A stretch of 52,320 bases of DNA from Gnetum montanum (Eukaryota; Streptophyta; Gnetopsida; Gnetales; Gnetaceae): assembly GCA_015680685.1 (NCBI GenBank), contig MNCI01004927.1:378395-430714 (forward strand), read 5' to 3'. Shown piece by piece: positions 46,401-52,320 of the stretch. How positions within the stretch are numbered: the stretch's first letter is position 1; every line of letters starts with the position of its first letter. The position numbers and the translations under genes are program-made. The notes under the pieces were generated by a model. That model was not told where the DNA came from. It saw only the letters and a program-made list of their open reading frames with translations, and searched no databases.

Positions 46401-46911
46401 TCCACAGAACAGTGGCGGAAATTGGCGTGCACGCGAATAAAACCCTCTCCAGGGTTTGACAGATGCTCGGATTTTCGAGCTGTAGCCAGCGGAATTGCAG
46501 AGACGCCCATACTCCGATCAGAAATGTCGTTTCTGCGCAAACGGCGACCGCGAGGAGAAAGAGCGGCCACGACTGGAGAGAGGAATGCAGCGTAGTGGTG
46601 AAGATGAAGGCGAGCTCCGACAGAGCTAGGGTTGTCCAGAGCGAGAAAAAGGAGGCCTGTTTCAGATTGAGCGAATCCAGAATGTAGGCGATCATGAGTC
46701 CCACCGTCAGTACCGCCATGACGGCGACGCCGCCCATTTCCACCAGGATGAGCGCACAGGGAGCCAGCGCTATGGCCGTGCGCGCATTGTGAGTGAAACC
46801 TGAGTTTCCTGCGCTCGGTTTCGAAGGTGAGGCCAAATTGACGGCGGCAGATCCTGAACCTGAACCTGAACCCCCCCGCTGAAGCAGGGGGGTTTCCTGC
46901 CCCAGCATCAT
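21117..46911 (-). CDS. NEF1: NEF1 (no exine formation 1) family membrane protein, 4 exons over 25.8 kb
   Basis: NEF1 is a large multi-pass membrane protein. In Arabidopsis it is needed for pollen exine patterning and tapetal plastid lipid accumulation; the biochemical role is unknown. Inferred exons (minus strand): 46911-45754, 39094-38523, 38412-38193 and 22433-21117 (stop TGA 21119-21117). Junctions are GT/AG and phases agree (0, 2, 0). The product is 1088 residues against about 1120 in Arabidopsis, and is collinear from end to end. Diagnostic stretches are LQFRWLQLENPS, LLLLFFMPLLFQLYAS, CLEIRVVFRSF, VVHNYWSLNIWLAGM, SPPLLLYK, ETIFEGLQWWQGRPPSDGLL, SSPKILPWVFALLVAL, EGAWMPAVGNVAT and LLLNQDSNVFTGFGD. 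There are twenty or more hydrophobic segments. No stops or frameshifts are seen. Introns are 6,659, 110 and 15,759 bp; the first and last are packed with transposons. The start is the first of a tandem ATGATG. Family identity is recognised; the function in this species is inferred. Confidence 0.92.
23360..23460 (-). mobile_element. tRNA-derived SINE head, NEF1 intron 3
   Basis: On the minus strand, GTGGCTCAGTTGGTATC (good A box) is followed by AGAGGTTGCAAATTTGAGTC (B box). The acceptor-stem pairing of a real tRNA is absent, so I call a SINE. It is in sense with NEF1. Confidence 0.55.
23600..24250 (+). mobile_element. Decayed L1-type LINE endonuclease fragment
   Basis: Broken translation begins MKIIAWNS (ATG at 23622), the usual start of plant L1 endonucleases. 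Near 24120-24225 it shows KIDQFRRNVEWFEIFSQIQG and then GLDHWPIIL, which correspond to the IDRFL...SDHxPI end of the endonuclease domain. Stops and deletions intervene. No reverse transcriptase follows. Confidence 0.5.
24414..24414. other. Single N, assembly join
   Basis: The N sits between two copies of GCTTACATGTTAAATT, which suggests that two reads were joined without merging their overlap rather than a real duplication. Confidence 0.8.
25150..25220 (+). mobile_element. SINE-like fragment next to caulimovirid relic
   Basis: TGGCTTGTTGTAAGACTCTT (A-box region), then AAGTCATGAATTCAATTCTG (B-box-like) and GGTGGGCAATGTTGAGTTATA; the same phrases occur at 8985-9115 and 18750-18870. It abuts the first recognisable caulimovirid coding sequence. 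Confidence 0.45.
25240..26778 (+). pseudogene. Caulimovirid movement-protein-like ORF, one nonsense codon
   Basis: One reading frame runs from about 25240 to 26778 and is broken only by a TAG at 25567-25569. The N-terminal part is hydrophilic and acidic. The central part has GHHYVHLGHIDILVSPKF (26125-26178), resembling the first strand of the 30K-superfamily core in caulimovirid movement proteins, followed by VVTLQDGRIIGDGVR. The C-terminal part is basic. In living viruses such a protein lines plasmodesmata. The call rests on weak motif similarity plus position before the coat protein. Confidence 0.55.
26735..27094 (+). pseudogene. Small ORF between MP and CP regions, unknown
   Basis: An open stretch of 119 codons overlaps the end of the movement-protein-like ORF in another frame and the start of the coat-protein ORF. 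It might be the residue of a small caulimovirid protein or the N-terminus of the next polyprotein. I recognise no motif. Confidence 0.3.
27069..28640 (+). pseudogene. Caulimovirid coat protein region with CCHC zinc knuckle
   Basis: A single frame is broken by a TGA (27621-27623) and TAA codons at 28347-28349 and 28554-28556. It begins with a Lys/Glu-rich, probably coiled-coil segment (27090-27330). The coat core follows (LEDFEQYSAECKKVYRLAL near 27770, SLPKKLGQMV near 27865), then an Arg/Lys-rich stretch. The zinc knuckle CYNCREKGHCTYEC is at 28200-28241, followed by an acidic tail. The order (acidic or coiled N-part, core, basic stretch, CCHC, acidic tail) is that of caulimovirid capsid proteins. 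The region ends at the copia insertion site. Confidence 0.75.
28374..29183 (+). repeat. 428-bp tandem duplication of relic/LTR junction
   Basis: The block from 28374 through the copia LTR start (28645) to 28801 is repeated at 28802-29183, offset 428 bp, so the relic-LTR junction and its GCCAG occur twice. The copies differ at several single bases (for example ACAAACTC vs ACAAGCTC, GACGAAG vs GATGAAG). The second copy ends in 20 N. This may be a true duplication or two haplotypes laid end to end by the assembler. Confidence 0.8.
28645..29829 (-). repeat. Copia 3' LTR, disturbed by gap and duplication
   Basis: The true LTR is represented by 29829-29204 plus the pieces 29183-29073 and 28801-28645. 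Between them lie a second copy of the caulimovirid sequence and 20 N (29184-29203). The uninterrupted portion is nearly identical to the other LTR, which suggests a comparatively young insertion. Confidence 0.8.
29184..29203. other. Assembly gap (20 N)
   Basis: This gap lies inside the copia 3' LTR and is bordered on both sides by the same LTR sequence (CAGATCTGAAAACACACTAC before and after). Confidence 0.95.
29883..33878 (-). pseudogene. Copia gag-pol, single frame with two stops
   Basis: The start is taken as ATG 33878 (MERLQTMKRLVGRN); the upstream codons lie in the LTR and PBS. The frame of about 1330 codons is broken by TGA at 31364-31362 and TAG at 31049-31047. Domain order is gag; zinc knuckle CWYYKKKGHLKKDC near 33200-33160; protease WLIDSGASFHICPD; integrase (WHRRLGH, FIDDCTRKVWVY, LQTDNGGEY, PQENGVAERCNRTL); RT (RLVVKGYAQKPGIDFQEIFS, LDIKAAFHHGD); RNase H (TLSTTESEYVALTEACKEML). 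Three key residues are altered. The second Cys of the knuckle is Tyr. The RT box reads YVDE instead of YVDD (Glu codon 30839-30837). The first RNase H Asp box reads FVDANFA. Confidence 0.95.
33906..34613 (-). repeat. Copia 5' LTR
   Basis: It runs TGTTGGAAAAATGAAGACAA to ...CAGATCTGATTATAA in the minus orientation. The apparent 708 bp includes a 47-bp duplication on both sides of the N at 34216, probably a join artefact, and an internal tandem repeat of about 60 bp (CCAAACCCCAATCCTAATAC unit) absent from the solo LTR at 40967. The last dinucleotide is AA rather than CA. Confidence 0.9.
34614..35094 (+). pseudogene. Caulimovirid aspartic protease region
   Basis: This resumes immediately after the copia element, in the frame that ran up to the insertion site. 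The protease active-site motif AFIDTGATLNFA has its DTG at 34870-34878, and the flap-side region runs to 35094, where a stop occurs. A single DTG is expected because caulimovirid proteases act as dimers. No reverse transcriptase (YxDD) is seen downstream. Confidence 0.7.
35430..35800 (+). mobile_element. Chimeric retroelement debris: gag knuckle plus copia integrase piece
   Basis: A zinc knuckle CSICRGNHLARNCP (about 35482-35523, C-x2-C-x3-H-x4-C spacing) is followed closely, with a frame change, by FITFIDDY (about 35560). Then come KIWIKHFKNKSQ and CTIKTLQTHNRGEYVFKEFN (to about 35740), a copia integrase core in which the usual LxTDNGGEY Asp is His. The joining of gag knuckle and integrase means that an internal deletion occurred. 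The boundary with the caulimovirid relic is unclear. Confidence 0.6.
35990..36290 (+). mobile_element. RTE-type LINE C-terminus
   Basis: Translation gives LGVAPIDEKIKEGHFRGFDH, then VLTRPENAPVRKG, a stop, and RPKHTWFACIKKDIQEMG followed by ALNRSKWHKK. This matches the end of RTE reverse transcriptases (LGVAPIxxKxxExRLRWFGH...RPKxTW). Only the tail remains. Confidence 0.75.
36300..38192. other. NEF1 intron 3, unassigned part
   Basis: No ORF with a recognisable domain and no clear element ends. The sequence near the exon 3 donor looks like ordinary AT-rich intron. Confidence 0.45.
38193..38412 (-). CDS. NEF1: NEF1 exon 3 (residues 577-650)
   Basis: It opens EKGKIASGMKPWQAVAHA and includes RETIFEGLQWWQGRPPSDGL, the best-conserved stretch of the family, before the donor CAG|GTAGCA. 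The 15.8-kb intron 3 begins here. Confidence 0.9.
38523..39094 (-). CDS. NEF1: NEF1 exon 2 (residues 387-577)
   Basis: It starts after the acceptor TTTGCAG with LWPAALAAGYN, continues VASYFIFVVAASLPVTWFVV and EDEVIYPSYMVIATTVLGL, and ends SPPLLLYK split across the 110-bp intron 2 (donor GTAATG). It contains about five or six membrane segments. Confidence 0.9.
39541..40960 (+). mobile_element. 5' part of a second copia element (LTR, PBS, gag)
   Basis: The LTR is 39541-39944 (TGTTAGGATAG... to ...CTTTTAACA; TATAAACA at 39729-39736). It is followed at once by TGGTATTAGAAC (39945-39956), a diverged initiator-tRNA-Met primer-binding site. Gag-like coding follows from about 39960, open from 40163 to 40609 (LTFGQLDEAKKDHLLVKLLT and RCLLQAPPKKYCKFIQALNA, the UBN2/gag family). 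A shifted zinc-knuckle tail EKLGHELKDCWFN lies near 40700. Nothing of pol follows. It lies in NEF1 intron 1, antisense to the gene, and belongs to a different family from the element at 28645. Confidence 0.75.
40967..41446 (-). mobile_element. Solo LTR of the copia family, with 5-bp TSD
   Basis: It is flanked by CGCCT at 40962-40966 and CGCCT at 41447-41451. The ends TGTTATAATC (left) and TTTTTCCAACA (right) equal the LTR ends of the element at 28645-34613, in the same orientation. The inside is broken by 71 N (40990-41060), which stand for roughly 190 bp judged from the other copies. No internal region remains, so it arose by LTR-LTR recombination. It lies in NEF1 intron 1, just right of the copia gag fragment. 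Confidence 0.93.
40990..41060. other. Assembly gap (71 N) inside solo LTR
   Basis: The flanking LTR sequence shows that about 190 bp should be present, so the N count underestimates the gap. Confidence 0.9.
42257..44396 (+). mobile_element. TRIM-like tandem array: three LTRs, two ~90-bp internal domains
   Basis: Three homologous blocks are separated by very short internal domains. LTR1 (5'-truncated) is about 42257-42557, LTR2 is 42646-43656 including a 393-bp insertion, and LTR3 is 43749-44396. Internal 1 (42558-42645) has a decayed PBS (TCATATTAGAGC) and PPT (AGAGGAAGAT). Internal 2 (43657-43748) has PBS TAGTATCAGAGC (one mismatch to the initiator-tRNA-Met site, 43659-43670) and PPT AAGGGGGAGAT directly before LTR3 (TGTTGGTGTG). 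Nothing coding lies between PBS and PPT, which is the definition of a TRIM, though LTRs of about 610-650 bp are long for that class. It is in NEF1 intron 1, antisense to the gene. Confidence 0.8.
42788..43180 (+). mobile_element. hAT-like MITE with 8-bp TSD inside TRIM LTR2
   Basis: It is flanked by CTTAAATG at 42780-42787 and 43181-43188, and the homologous LTR3 lacks this 393-bp block. The ends are CAGTGTGGCA and ...TAACACAG. A longer imperfect inverted repeat is visible just inside (CACATTTGGAGGGCGCTGGG against the reverse complement of the CCCCAGGATGTCCCAAATGTG end). An 8-bp duplication and CA.TGTG ends fit the hAT superfamily. No transposase is encoded. Confidence 0.8.
44400..45753. other. 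NEF1 intron 1, exon-1-proximal part
   Basis: No recognisable gene or element. Short ORFs here lack family resemblance. It contains a T-rich run near 44945-44970. Confidence 0.5.
45754..46911 (-). CDS. NEF1: NEF1 exon 1 (residues 1-386)
   Basis: This exon encodes a short Gly/Ser-rich leader (MMLGQETPLLQRGGSGSGSG) and about ten membrane segments. It ends in VGVPVL at the donor CTG|GTAAGC. It is markedly GC-richer than the introns and has frequent CpG, as expected of an unmethylated 5' exon. A dileucine-type sorting signal (ETPLLQ, residues 6-11) is visible in the leader; its use is inference. Confidence 0.9.
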
Positions 46912-47450
46912 TCTCGTTCTGCTTTTTTGTTTCTGGTTTTGATTTCGTCGAGGATCAACTAAGGTTGGACTTGGATGAAGAATTCCGGTTCATGCTTTCA
47001 TCCTTTCTTGATTTGCGAATCCATCGTTCGCGATCTCGGACATGACGAAGCTGAGGGTTTCAAGTTCCGTTTCTTCGATGTTTGTCTGAGAGAAAGATGA
47101 TTCCAGTGTGGCTTCGTTCGTGCGAAAAAAAAAACCCGAGATAGGGTGCAGGACGTTGGAATTTGCAGCGGCGAAATCAGACGAGCAAAATGACAAAATG
47201 ATGCTGGAATTTTAGTTGCTTACAGTGGTGAATTGAGATTGGTTTCACTGTGCTTTTCGAGCAGGATTTTGGATCGAGATGTGGCATCTGTGGGTTCTGT
47301 GATGTAATGAATGTTCTTGATATTTGGAATTTGGCTGAATCGAAAGGTGCAGCGGCGTCTGAAACATAATATAAAAGTTACTGATATCGGGTTTTCTATA
47401 AGCGAAATGAATACCGACCGAGTTGTTTCAGGTTGCATGAGGTTTCATTT
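46912..47450 (-). promoter_or_regulatory. NEF1 5' leader and promoter region, with possible uORF
   Basis: The 500 bp upstream of the NEF1 start are richer in GC and CpG than the flanks and free of repeats. A 68-codon minus-strand ORF (47196-46990) ends 78 bp before the NEF1 ATG. If transcription starts upstream of it, the ORF would be an upstream ORF able to limit NEF1 translation. It resembles no protein I know, and its transcription is not shown by the sequence. Confidence 0.35.
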
Positions 47451-48340
47451 TTTAATTTTTTAACTGTTTGGGTATGGCTGAAGACTTTGCATGTTCGGGT
47501 GGTCTATTGTTCTAAAGTAGACCTAACATAGACTAAGCCTCAACGTACTAAGAATTTGTGAGTATAAGGTAAGTGCACAAGACACGCTAGTTCAAAGGTT
47601 AAGAAGTATACCTTAAATAATTACATAAACGCCCAAACAAAGAGACGTACACACAATGATCACAAAGAGCAATAACAAACACATAAGAGACATCGATCCT
47701 TAAGAGATCTAAGACATGCCCCTATACTACACACATCTAGTCCCAAATCCCATCTTTGTGAGGTAGGGAAAGTGCCTGTGCCTAAAACCAAAGCCCAAGC
47801 TACATGCATAACCTTATGATGTAGTACACAAAAAATCAAGGTCATGTAGTCTTATAAGAGAGGATGATAGTTAAGACAACATGGAACCCAAGAGGACCTT
47901 TATACTCCTTCTAGCCCCCATTCCAAAAGAGGAGTAACCTTTGAACCACCAACAAGGCATATTCTCTACACTCATCCTTGCTTGAAGGAAACAACATCCT
48001 TGAAGCTTAAGTGTTATTCATGCACTTCCCAAATGTGGATAGCAAAGTGGATTTTGAGGGCATCGAACAACTCAAAGCTCATCTAATAATTGTAGACAAT
48101 AAAATCAATGACTAGGATTATTAATATTAAAGCACAAATGTTGAACTCAATTTGACATCCAATCAAGGTTGAAAGATGCTTGTGCAACCCATGCAAATGA
48201 ACAAAATGTTTGCCCTTATTTATGTAAATGGCACTAACCTTTTTACCTAGAGTAAGGACTTTCTTAACACGTAAACTATTCTTGTACCCATTATAGTGAT
48301 ACAAGTGTGTAGAAATTTGAAGCTCTTCATCCATCCTCTT
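47451..48340. other. Unassigned spacer upstream of NEF1
   Basis: AT-rich with no clear coding sequence. It may be part of the gypsy debris that begins to the right, but no motif supports this. Confidence 0.4.
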
Positions 48341-48349
48341 TAGAACCTT

Positions 48350-48478
48350 TGGACATTCCTTCCCATTTAAGAAATTTGGAGCATTTCCTTCCCTTTGAAA
48401 AACATTTGAAGAATTCTCTTCCCTTTGACAAAAATGTTTAGGATATTCCCTTCCATTTTAAGAAATATTTATGTTCCC
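48350..48478 (+). repeat. Tandem repeat, four ~33-bp units
   Basis: The phrase ATTCCTTCCCATTTAAGAAATTT recurs in variants near 48355, 48385, 48415 and 48448 (TTCCCTTTGAAAAACATTTG, TTCCCTTTGACAAAAATGTT, TTCCATTTTAAGAAATATTT). Confidence 0.7.
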
Positions 48479-48779
48479 TTGTTAGAGTCTCTATAACTCT
48501 CTCTCCTTTTTGTTTTCTTCTTTTTCTTCTTCTTAAAAAAAGGTATAGTTCCTCATGATGCATCAACCCATCAAGGAAGTGGAAACACTAGGCCAACCAG
48601 GTGACTGTCTTGTTTGAAAATCAAATTATCCACCTTCTATAAAGGGAGCAAGACTATCAAATATCAATGGCATCGATCTCAAAACTTTCATTTATTCTTC
48701 TTATTCATCCACATTTGTGATCATCAATGGAGCATTAGGCTCATGCTCAATTGTATTTAATCTATGATTCTCATCACAA

Positions 48780-49590
48780 CATTTTCCCGATTCACATTCA
48801 AAGGACTAGGAGGACATTCCATGGTAAAGTAATTCCCAACACAAACAAAGCATTTAATCCCTAAGTATCCTCGATGATTTTCAGCATGTCCTTCAAAATG
48901 AGGCCTTTTATCCTAGAACTCATTTTATTCTTGAGGAACTTGGCATTTCCCATATCCCAGGTAAAAGGATTCAGTACCTAGTGTAATGGTAGCACATGCA
49001 CCTTTGAAGTCTCCAAATTTTTTCTCCTAGACACCTTTCCAAGGCTTCTTAATTTTTTATGGGTGTTCCACCTCACCATTATTTGCCTTCACCATCTTGA
49101 AATTCACCACTACTAGCAACCTAGACTACTTCACTATATTATATGACTTTTTGGATTTTGAGTTCCTATTGAATCCAATGTTTGATATCATTAACAAAAA
49201 AACATGCATTTTCTTGCTTCATTGATATCCAAGATTTGTATGATAAGATCTTGATACTTCCTAATATAGTTCTACAGCTTTCCAATGTGTTGGATTTCTT
49301 TCAGCTTTGCCCAGTCTTTGTTAACAAAAATATTTTGATAAAAGTTCTCAATCAATAATTCCTTAAACTTATCCCATGTCCTTATGGCTCTACTTGTTCC
49401 AACTTTTTTTTCTTAGAGAATATTGAGCCACAAAAATTTTGCAATTCCACCCATGAATTGGATAACAGTATGAGCCTATTTTTCCTCAGCATAGTTTTGC
49501 ATCTTCAAGAATTCCTCCATCTTAAAGAGAACAACATTAATAATTGCATCATATTTAAAACCATTATAAATGTTTGGTTCCTTTACTTAG
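48780..49590 (-). pseudogene. Decayed Ty3/gypsy gag
   Basis: Minus-strand translation shows MEEFLKMQNYAEEK and QFMGGIAKFLWLNIL (about 49525-49415). After a frame change come RTWDKFKELLIENFYQN and FVNKDWAKLKEIQHIGKL (about 49385-49275), the retrotransposon gag fold. A collapsed zinc knuckle CFVCVGNYFTMEC lies near 48850. There are several stops. Gag starts within about 90 bp of the LTR at 49596, on that LTR's downstream side. Confidence 0.65.
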
Positions 49591-49595
49591 AACTT

Positions 49596-50546
49596 TGATG
49601 AGCTGCAAGGTACCCCCTACACCCAACCATGCAAATCACAACCATTCACACACGATTCAATCAAATTCCATGGATGGGACTAGTTGTGGCATCTAGATTG
49701 TTATGCCTTGATCGTAGTTCGTTGTCTTCCCACTTGGACTAGTGGTAGGTTTGTCACGTATGGTTTAGTCCAAAGTGAGGCATATGATTTTTTATGTTGT
49801 TTCAACCTTATGCTACTCCTAACGATAATAAAGAAATCATTTGTTTAAACTAATTAACAATGGAAAGTAAAGTCTAAACTAGCCTATGGGCAATGAGTGT
49901 TTGTTCCCAGCTTGCCGTACACATCTGGAACCCATGTATCCACTGCTAGAATTACCAAGCACTATGCTACTAGGCAAGCCAGGCAATAACATTGCTGGGA
50001 TTACCAAGCGAATATGTGTTTATGCTTGAAACTAGTCACGCTCATTTCGCCAATTCACTAACATGCATGGAAACATAAATATCAACTAAGTACATGGAAT
50101 ATAAATTACATTAAAAGTAAATTTAATCTAAGTCAAAGTACTGCAATGAATAAGAGTTAATCTCAATCTTATTGTCGTTCATGCAATGTGTCTAGGTACA
50201 TTGCCACTCAAATAAGACATTGTACAATTGACTTAAATCCACATTGTGGGCACTCACTAACTATTCTTTAAGATTATGAAATAAAACTACAAGAGTTCAG
50301 CTACTCTATTGACAATAGAATTGCCAATACACGATAGGAGCATGTGTATTTTTAGGTAGAAATAGACATTGTGTTGACAAGGCCACGTCAATAGACTACA
50401 TCAACGGGGTCACGTCAATGGGGCCTCATCAACGTGGCCCAATTATTGAAACCTTGATATTGGAGCCAAGATATGAGGGCTAGGATATCAGAGCTAACCA
50501 AAAAGTTGACTTTTATTAGATAACCCAACTAATTGATGATTCATCG
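49596..50546 (-). repeat. Gypsy LTR A (same family as 3239-4064)
   Basis: In plus coordinates it opens TGATGAGCTGCAAGGTACCC and closes near GATGATTCATCG, followed by GTACCCCCACGACTAAATAA, the reverse complement of PPT and adjoining sequence. The LTR therefore reads on the minus strand. Shared blocks with LTR B include CGTAGTTCGxTGTCTTCCCA, CACTTGGACTAGT and TTGTCACGTATGGTTTAGTC. It is more decayed than LTR B. Confidence 0.8.
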
Positions 50547-51158
50547 TACCCCCACGACTAAATAAAAACTCATCCTCAAGTTAATAGGATAGGATTGAGC
50601 TTTCTTTATAAAATTGAGAAGGTATGGAATTATTGACTAATGCTAACTATTGACTGACTTTGAGTGCCACATTACAAAATTTTATACAAGTGGATGTATA
50701 TAAAATGACAGAGTGACAAAAAGATTGGACAAACTTTGAAGATTACAAAATTTGTAGAGGTCTTCAAGTATCCACTAAAGATGATTCTTCTTGTTGTTGC
50801 TAGTAGTGGCAAACTTCTAACCTAGATTGTTATGTCAATGCTTCTCTGGTTATGTGCAACATTCTTGAAGGATGGATTGAAATTTATTCTCATTGTCTTA
50901 TGGATCTAATAAACACGTGATGCTTAAGTTGCTATCTTGTGTGTGCTATGATTTGTCCATGGGCATATCCTCCGTTGTCCCTCTCTTAGCTTCATTTCCA
51001 TGCTTGGCAAAAGACCTTCTTCCTTGGGCATTTCTTTTAGCATCACTTGTAGTCACCAATGGATCAACATTAGTTTTGGTAAATTTTCCTTAATAATTAA
51101 CCCTCTTCGGATCCCTTAGTTTTCATTTAAGCATAAGGTGATGACAACATACTATGCC
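50547..51158 (-). mobile_element. Short gypsy internal fragment between LTR B and LTR A
   Basis: This 612-bp stretch starts at the PPT of LTR A and matches the sequence flanking LTR B's PPT (the GGTATGGxATTATTGACTAA phrase near 50621 and 52128). It is then cut off by LTR B. No coding domain is recognised. Confidence 0.6.
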
Positions 51159-52049
51159 TGATGAGCGGCTAGGTACCCCTACACTCAACCATACAAATAT
51201 GAGCGTTCATGCACGATCCGGTCGAACTCCGTGGACAGGCTAGTTGTGGTATCTAGATAGTTACACGTTGATCGTAGTTCGCTGTCTTCCCACTTGGACT
51301 AGTTTTTGCTTTGTCACGTATGGTTTAGTCTAGGGTAGGCGTATGATGTGATCCTAAACTAGTTCTACTCCTAGAGACAATGGAACATAATCTTAATTAA
51401 ACTAATGAGTAATAGGAGATGAAGTCTAAGCTAACCTAAGTGCGATGAGTATCCGTTCCTTGATCATCCGTACACATCTTGGACCTCGTTCACAACTACT
51501 ACTGGGGTTACCAAGCGTAGATCCTGGGTATGCTACTAGGTTACCAAGTAGTCACACTTAAATGCTCGTGATTAAGTCGTACTCATTCCACATTTAACAA
51601 CAGGAATAGTAAATGATGATAAATAAATATTAACTAAGAAAACAATAAATAACAATAACAATTAACAATAATAATTAAACAATTAAAACTAAGTGAATGC
51701 TGCAATGATGAAGTAATCTCGATCTTTATTTCTGGTCATGTGCACGTCCAAGTATGTCACACTCAAATAAAGATGCCATACAATTACAAGCATTACACTG
51801 CGGGCATGCACTTGGGAAAATAATTTAACTCCTATGAAAACAAAATGCAAGGGCTTCGCTACAACTACTAGAAAGATGCCTAGGTGTGGCGGAGGGGCCA
51901 CTTATTTATAGGCTAAAACAGGCCCTGCGTAAACGGGGCCACGTTGATGCATGGAGGGATGTGTCGACGGGGCCGTGTCGACGCAGCCGCGTATACGGGG
52001 CCCCGTATACGCGGCCTAATCGATGCATCGACTATATAGCACTTCATCA
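51159..52049 (-). repeat. Gypsy LTR B with palindromic U3
   Basis: The ends are TGATGAGCGGCTAGG and CTTCATCA. TACCCCCACGACTGAG to the right is the PPT of a minus-strand element. A TATA box (TATAAATA on the minus strand, plus 51903-51910) is conserved with the left-edge LTR. A perfect 30-bp palindrome lies at 51986-52015. The internal region of this element continues to the window end (52320) without readable coding sequence. Confidence 0.82.
51986..52015. repeat. Perfect 30-bp palindrome in LTR B
   Basis: GCCGCGTATACGGGG is followed immediately by its exact reverse complement, with no loop. It lies among CpG-rich repeats of the form CGACGGGGCC (51930-51985), in the U3 part of the LTR upstream of its TATA box. 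Confidence 0.95.
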
Positions 52050-52320
52050 TACCCCCACGACTGAGTAAAAACTCATTCTCGAGTCAAAGAAAGTGAGGAA
52101 CAAGCTCAATTGAATACACAGTGGATAGGTATGGGATTATTGACTAACTAGAAATTTATTCATGCCGCATGGGATATGACAAAATTGGGACACAGACACA
52201 AAATGAAAAATTTTGTGGAACTCATGGGATGCCTTTCCTTTGTCCTATGCATTAGGCTTCTGAGATTGATACCATTGAAGAAGCACCTGGCGTTTCTCCT
52301 CTTCTATTTGAGGATTATGA
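52050..52320 (-). mobile_element. PPT and internal start of gypsy element B, runs off window
   Basis: The PPT (GTGGGGGTA on the minus strand) is followed by about 260 bp homologous to 50547-50800. No coding motif is visible before the window ends. Confidence 0.65.

Noticed and set aside
45740-46687. ORFs of 60-96 codons overlapping NEF1 exon 1 in other frames
   Set aside because: They are GC-rich exon shadows; only the 46911 frame is homologous to NEF1.
48350-48478. CRISPR-like spaced repeats
   Set aside because: The repeats are contiguous and diverged, with no unique spacers, in a plant nuclear context; it is a simple tandem repeat.
51120-51158. Primer-binding site left of gypsy LTR B
   Set aside because: The minus-strand sequence next to the LTR (GGCATAGTATGTTGTC) does not resemble a tRNA 3' end, so LTR B cannot be shown to act as a 5' LTR.

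Overview
This window is plant nuclear DNA, most likely from a gymnosperm. It is AT-rich. It holds two ordinary single-copy plant genes whose introns are swollen by retroelements (one intron is 15.8 kb), plus an endogenous caulimovirid relic of a kind reported from conifers and other tracheophytes. Nothing bacterial is present. The gymnosperm assignment is inference; the gene identities rest on protein similarity that I recognise directly.

Layout, left to right. (1) 1-4064: the 3' part of a Ty3/gypsy element on the + strand, with a decayed integrase and a 3' LTR at 3239-4064. (2) 4065-8089: repeats, a dead RTE-type LINE (about 5560-6480) and unassigned sequence. (3) 8090-17034, minus strand: a complete eight-exon PEX22 gene, the peroxisomal membrane anchor for the ubiquitin-conjugating enzyme PEX4. 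Every intron is phase 0, and I infer a 277-residue product. Introns 1 and 3 carry inverted copies of one repeat that flank exons 2 and 3. (4) 17035-21116: spacer with tandem repeats, SINE-like pieces and an RTE LINE tail. (5) 21117-46911, minus strand: a complete four-exon gene of the NEF1 (no exine formation 1) family, spread over 25.8 kb, with an inferred product of 1088 residues. (6) 47.0-52.3 kb: upstream spacer, then gypsy gag debris and two more LTRs of the same gypsy family seen at the left edge, here in minus orientation.

The most structured part is inside NEF1. Intron 3 contains an endogenous caulimovirid (+ strand; movement protein, coat protein with zinc knuckle, aspartic protease). 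It is split by a nearly full-length Ty1/copia element (28645-34613, minus orientation) with a 5-bp target duplication (GCCAG), PBS and PPT. Intron 1 contains a solo LTR of the same copia family (target duplication CGCCT), the 5' end of a different copia element, and a tandem TRIM-like array of three LTRs joined by two internal domains of about 90 bp that consist of little more than PBS and PPT. One of those LTRs carries a 393-bp hAT-like MITE with an 8-bp target duplication. All these elements look dead: stops, lost catalytic residues and truncations are visible. The two host genes look intact.

Runs of N at 24414, 29184-29203, 34216 and 40990-41060 are assembly joins. Three of the four are bordered by duplicated sequence, so nearby duplications should be treated with caution.
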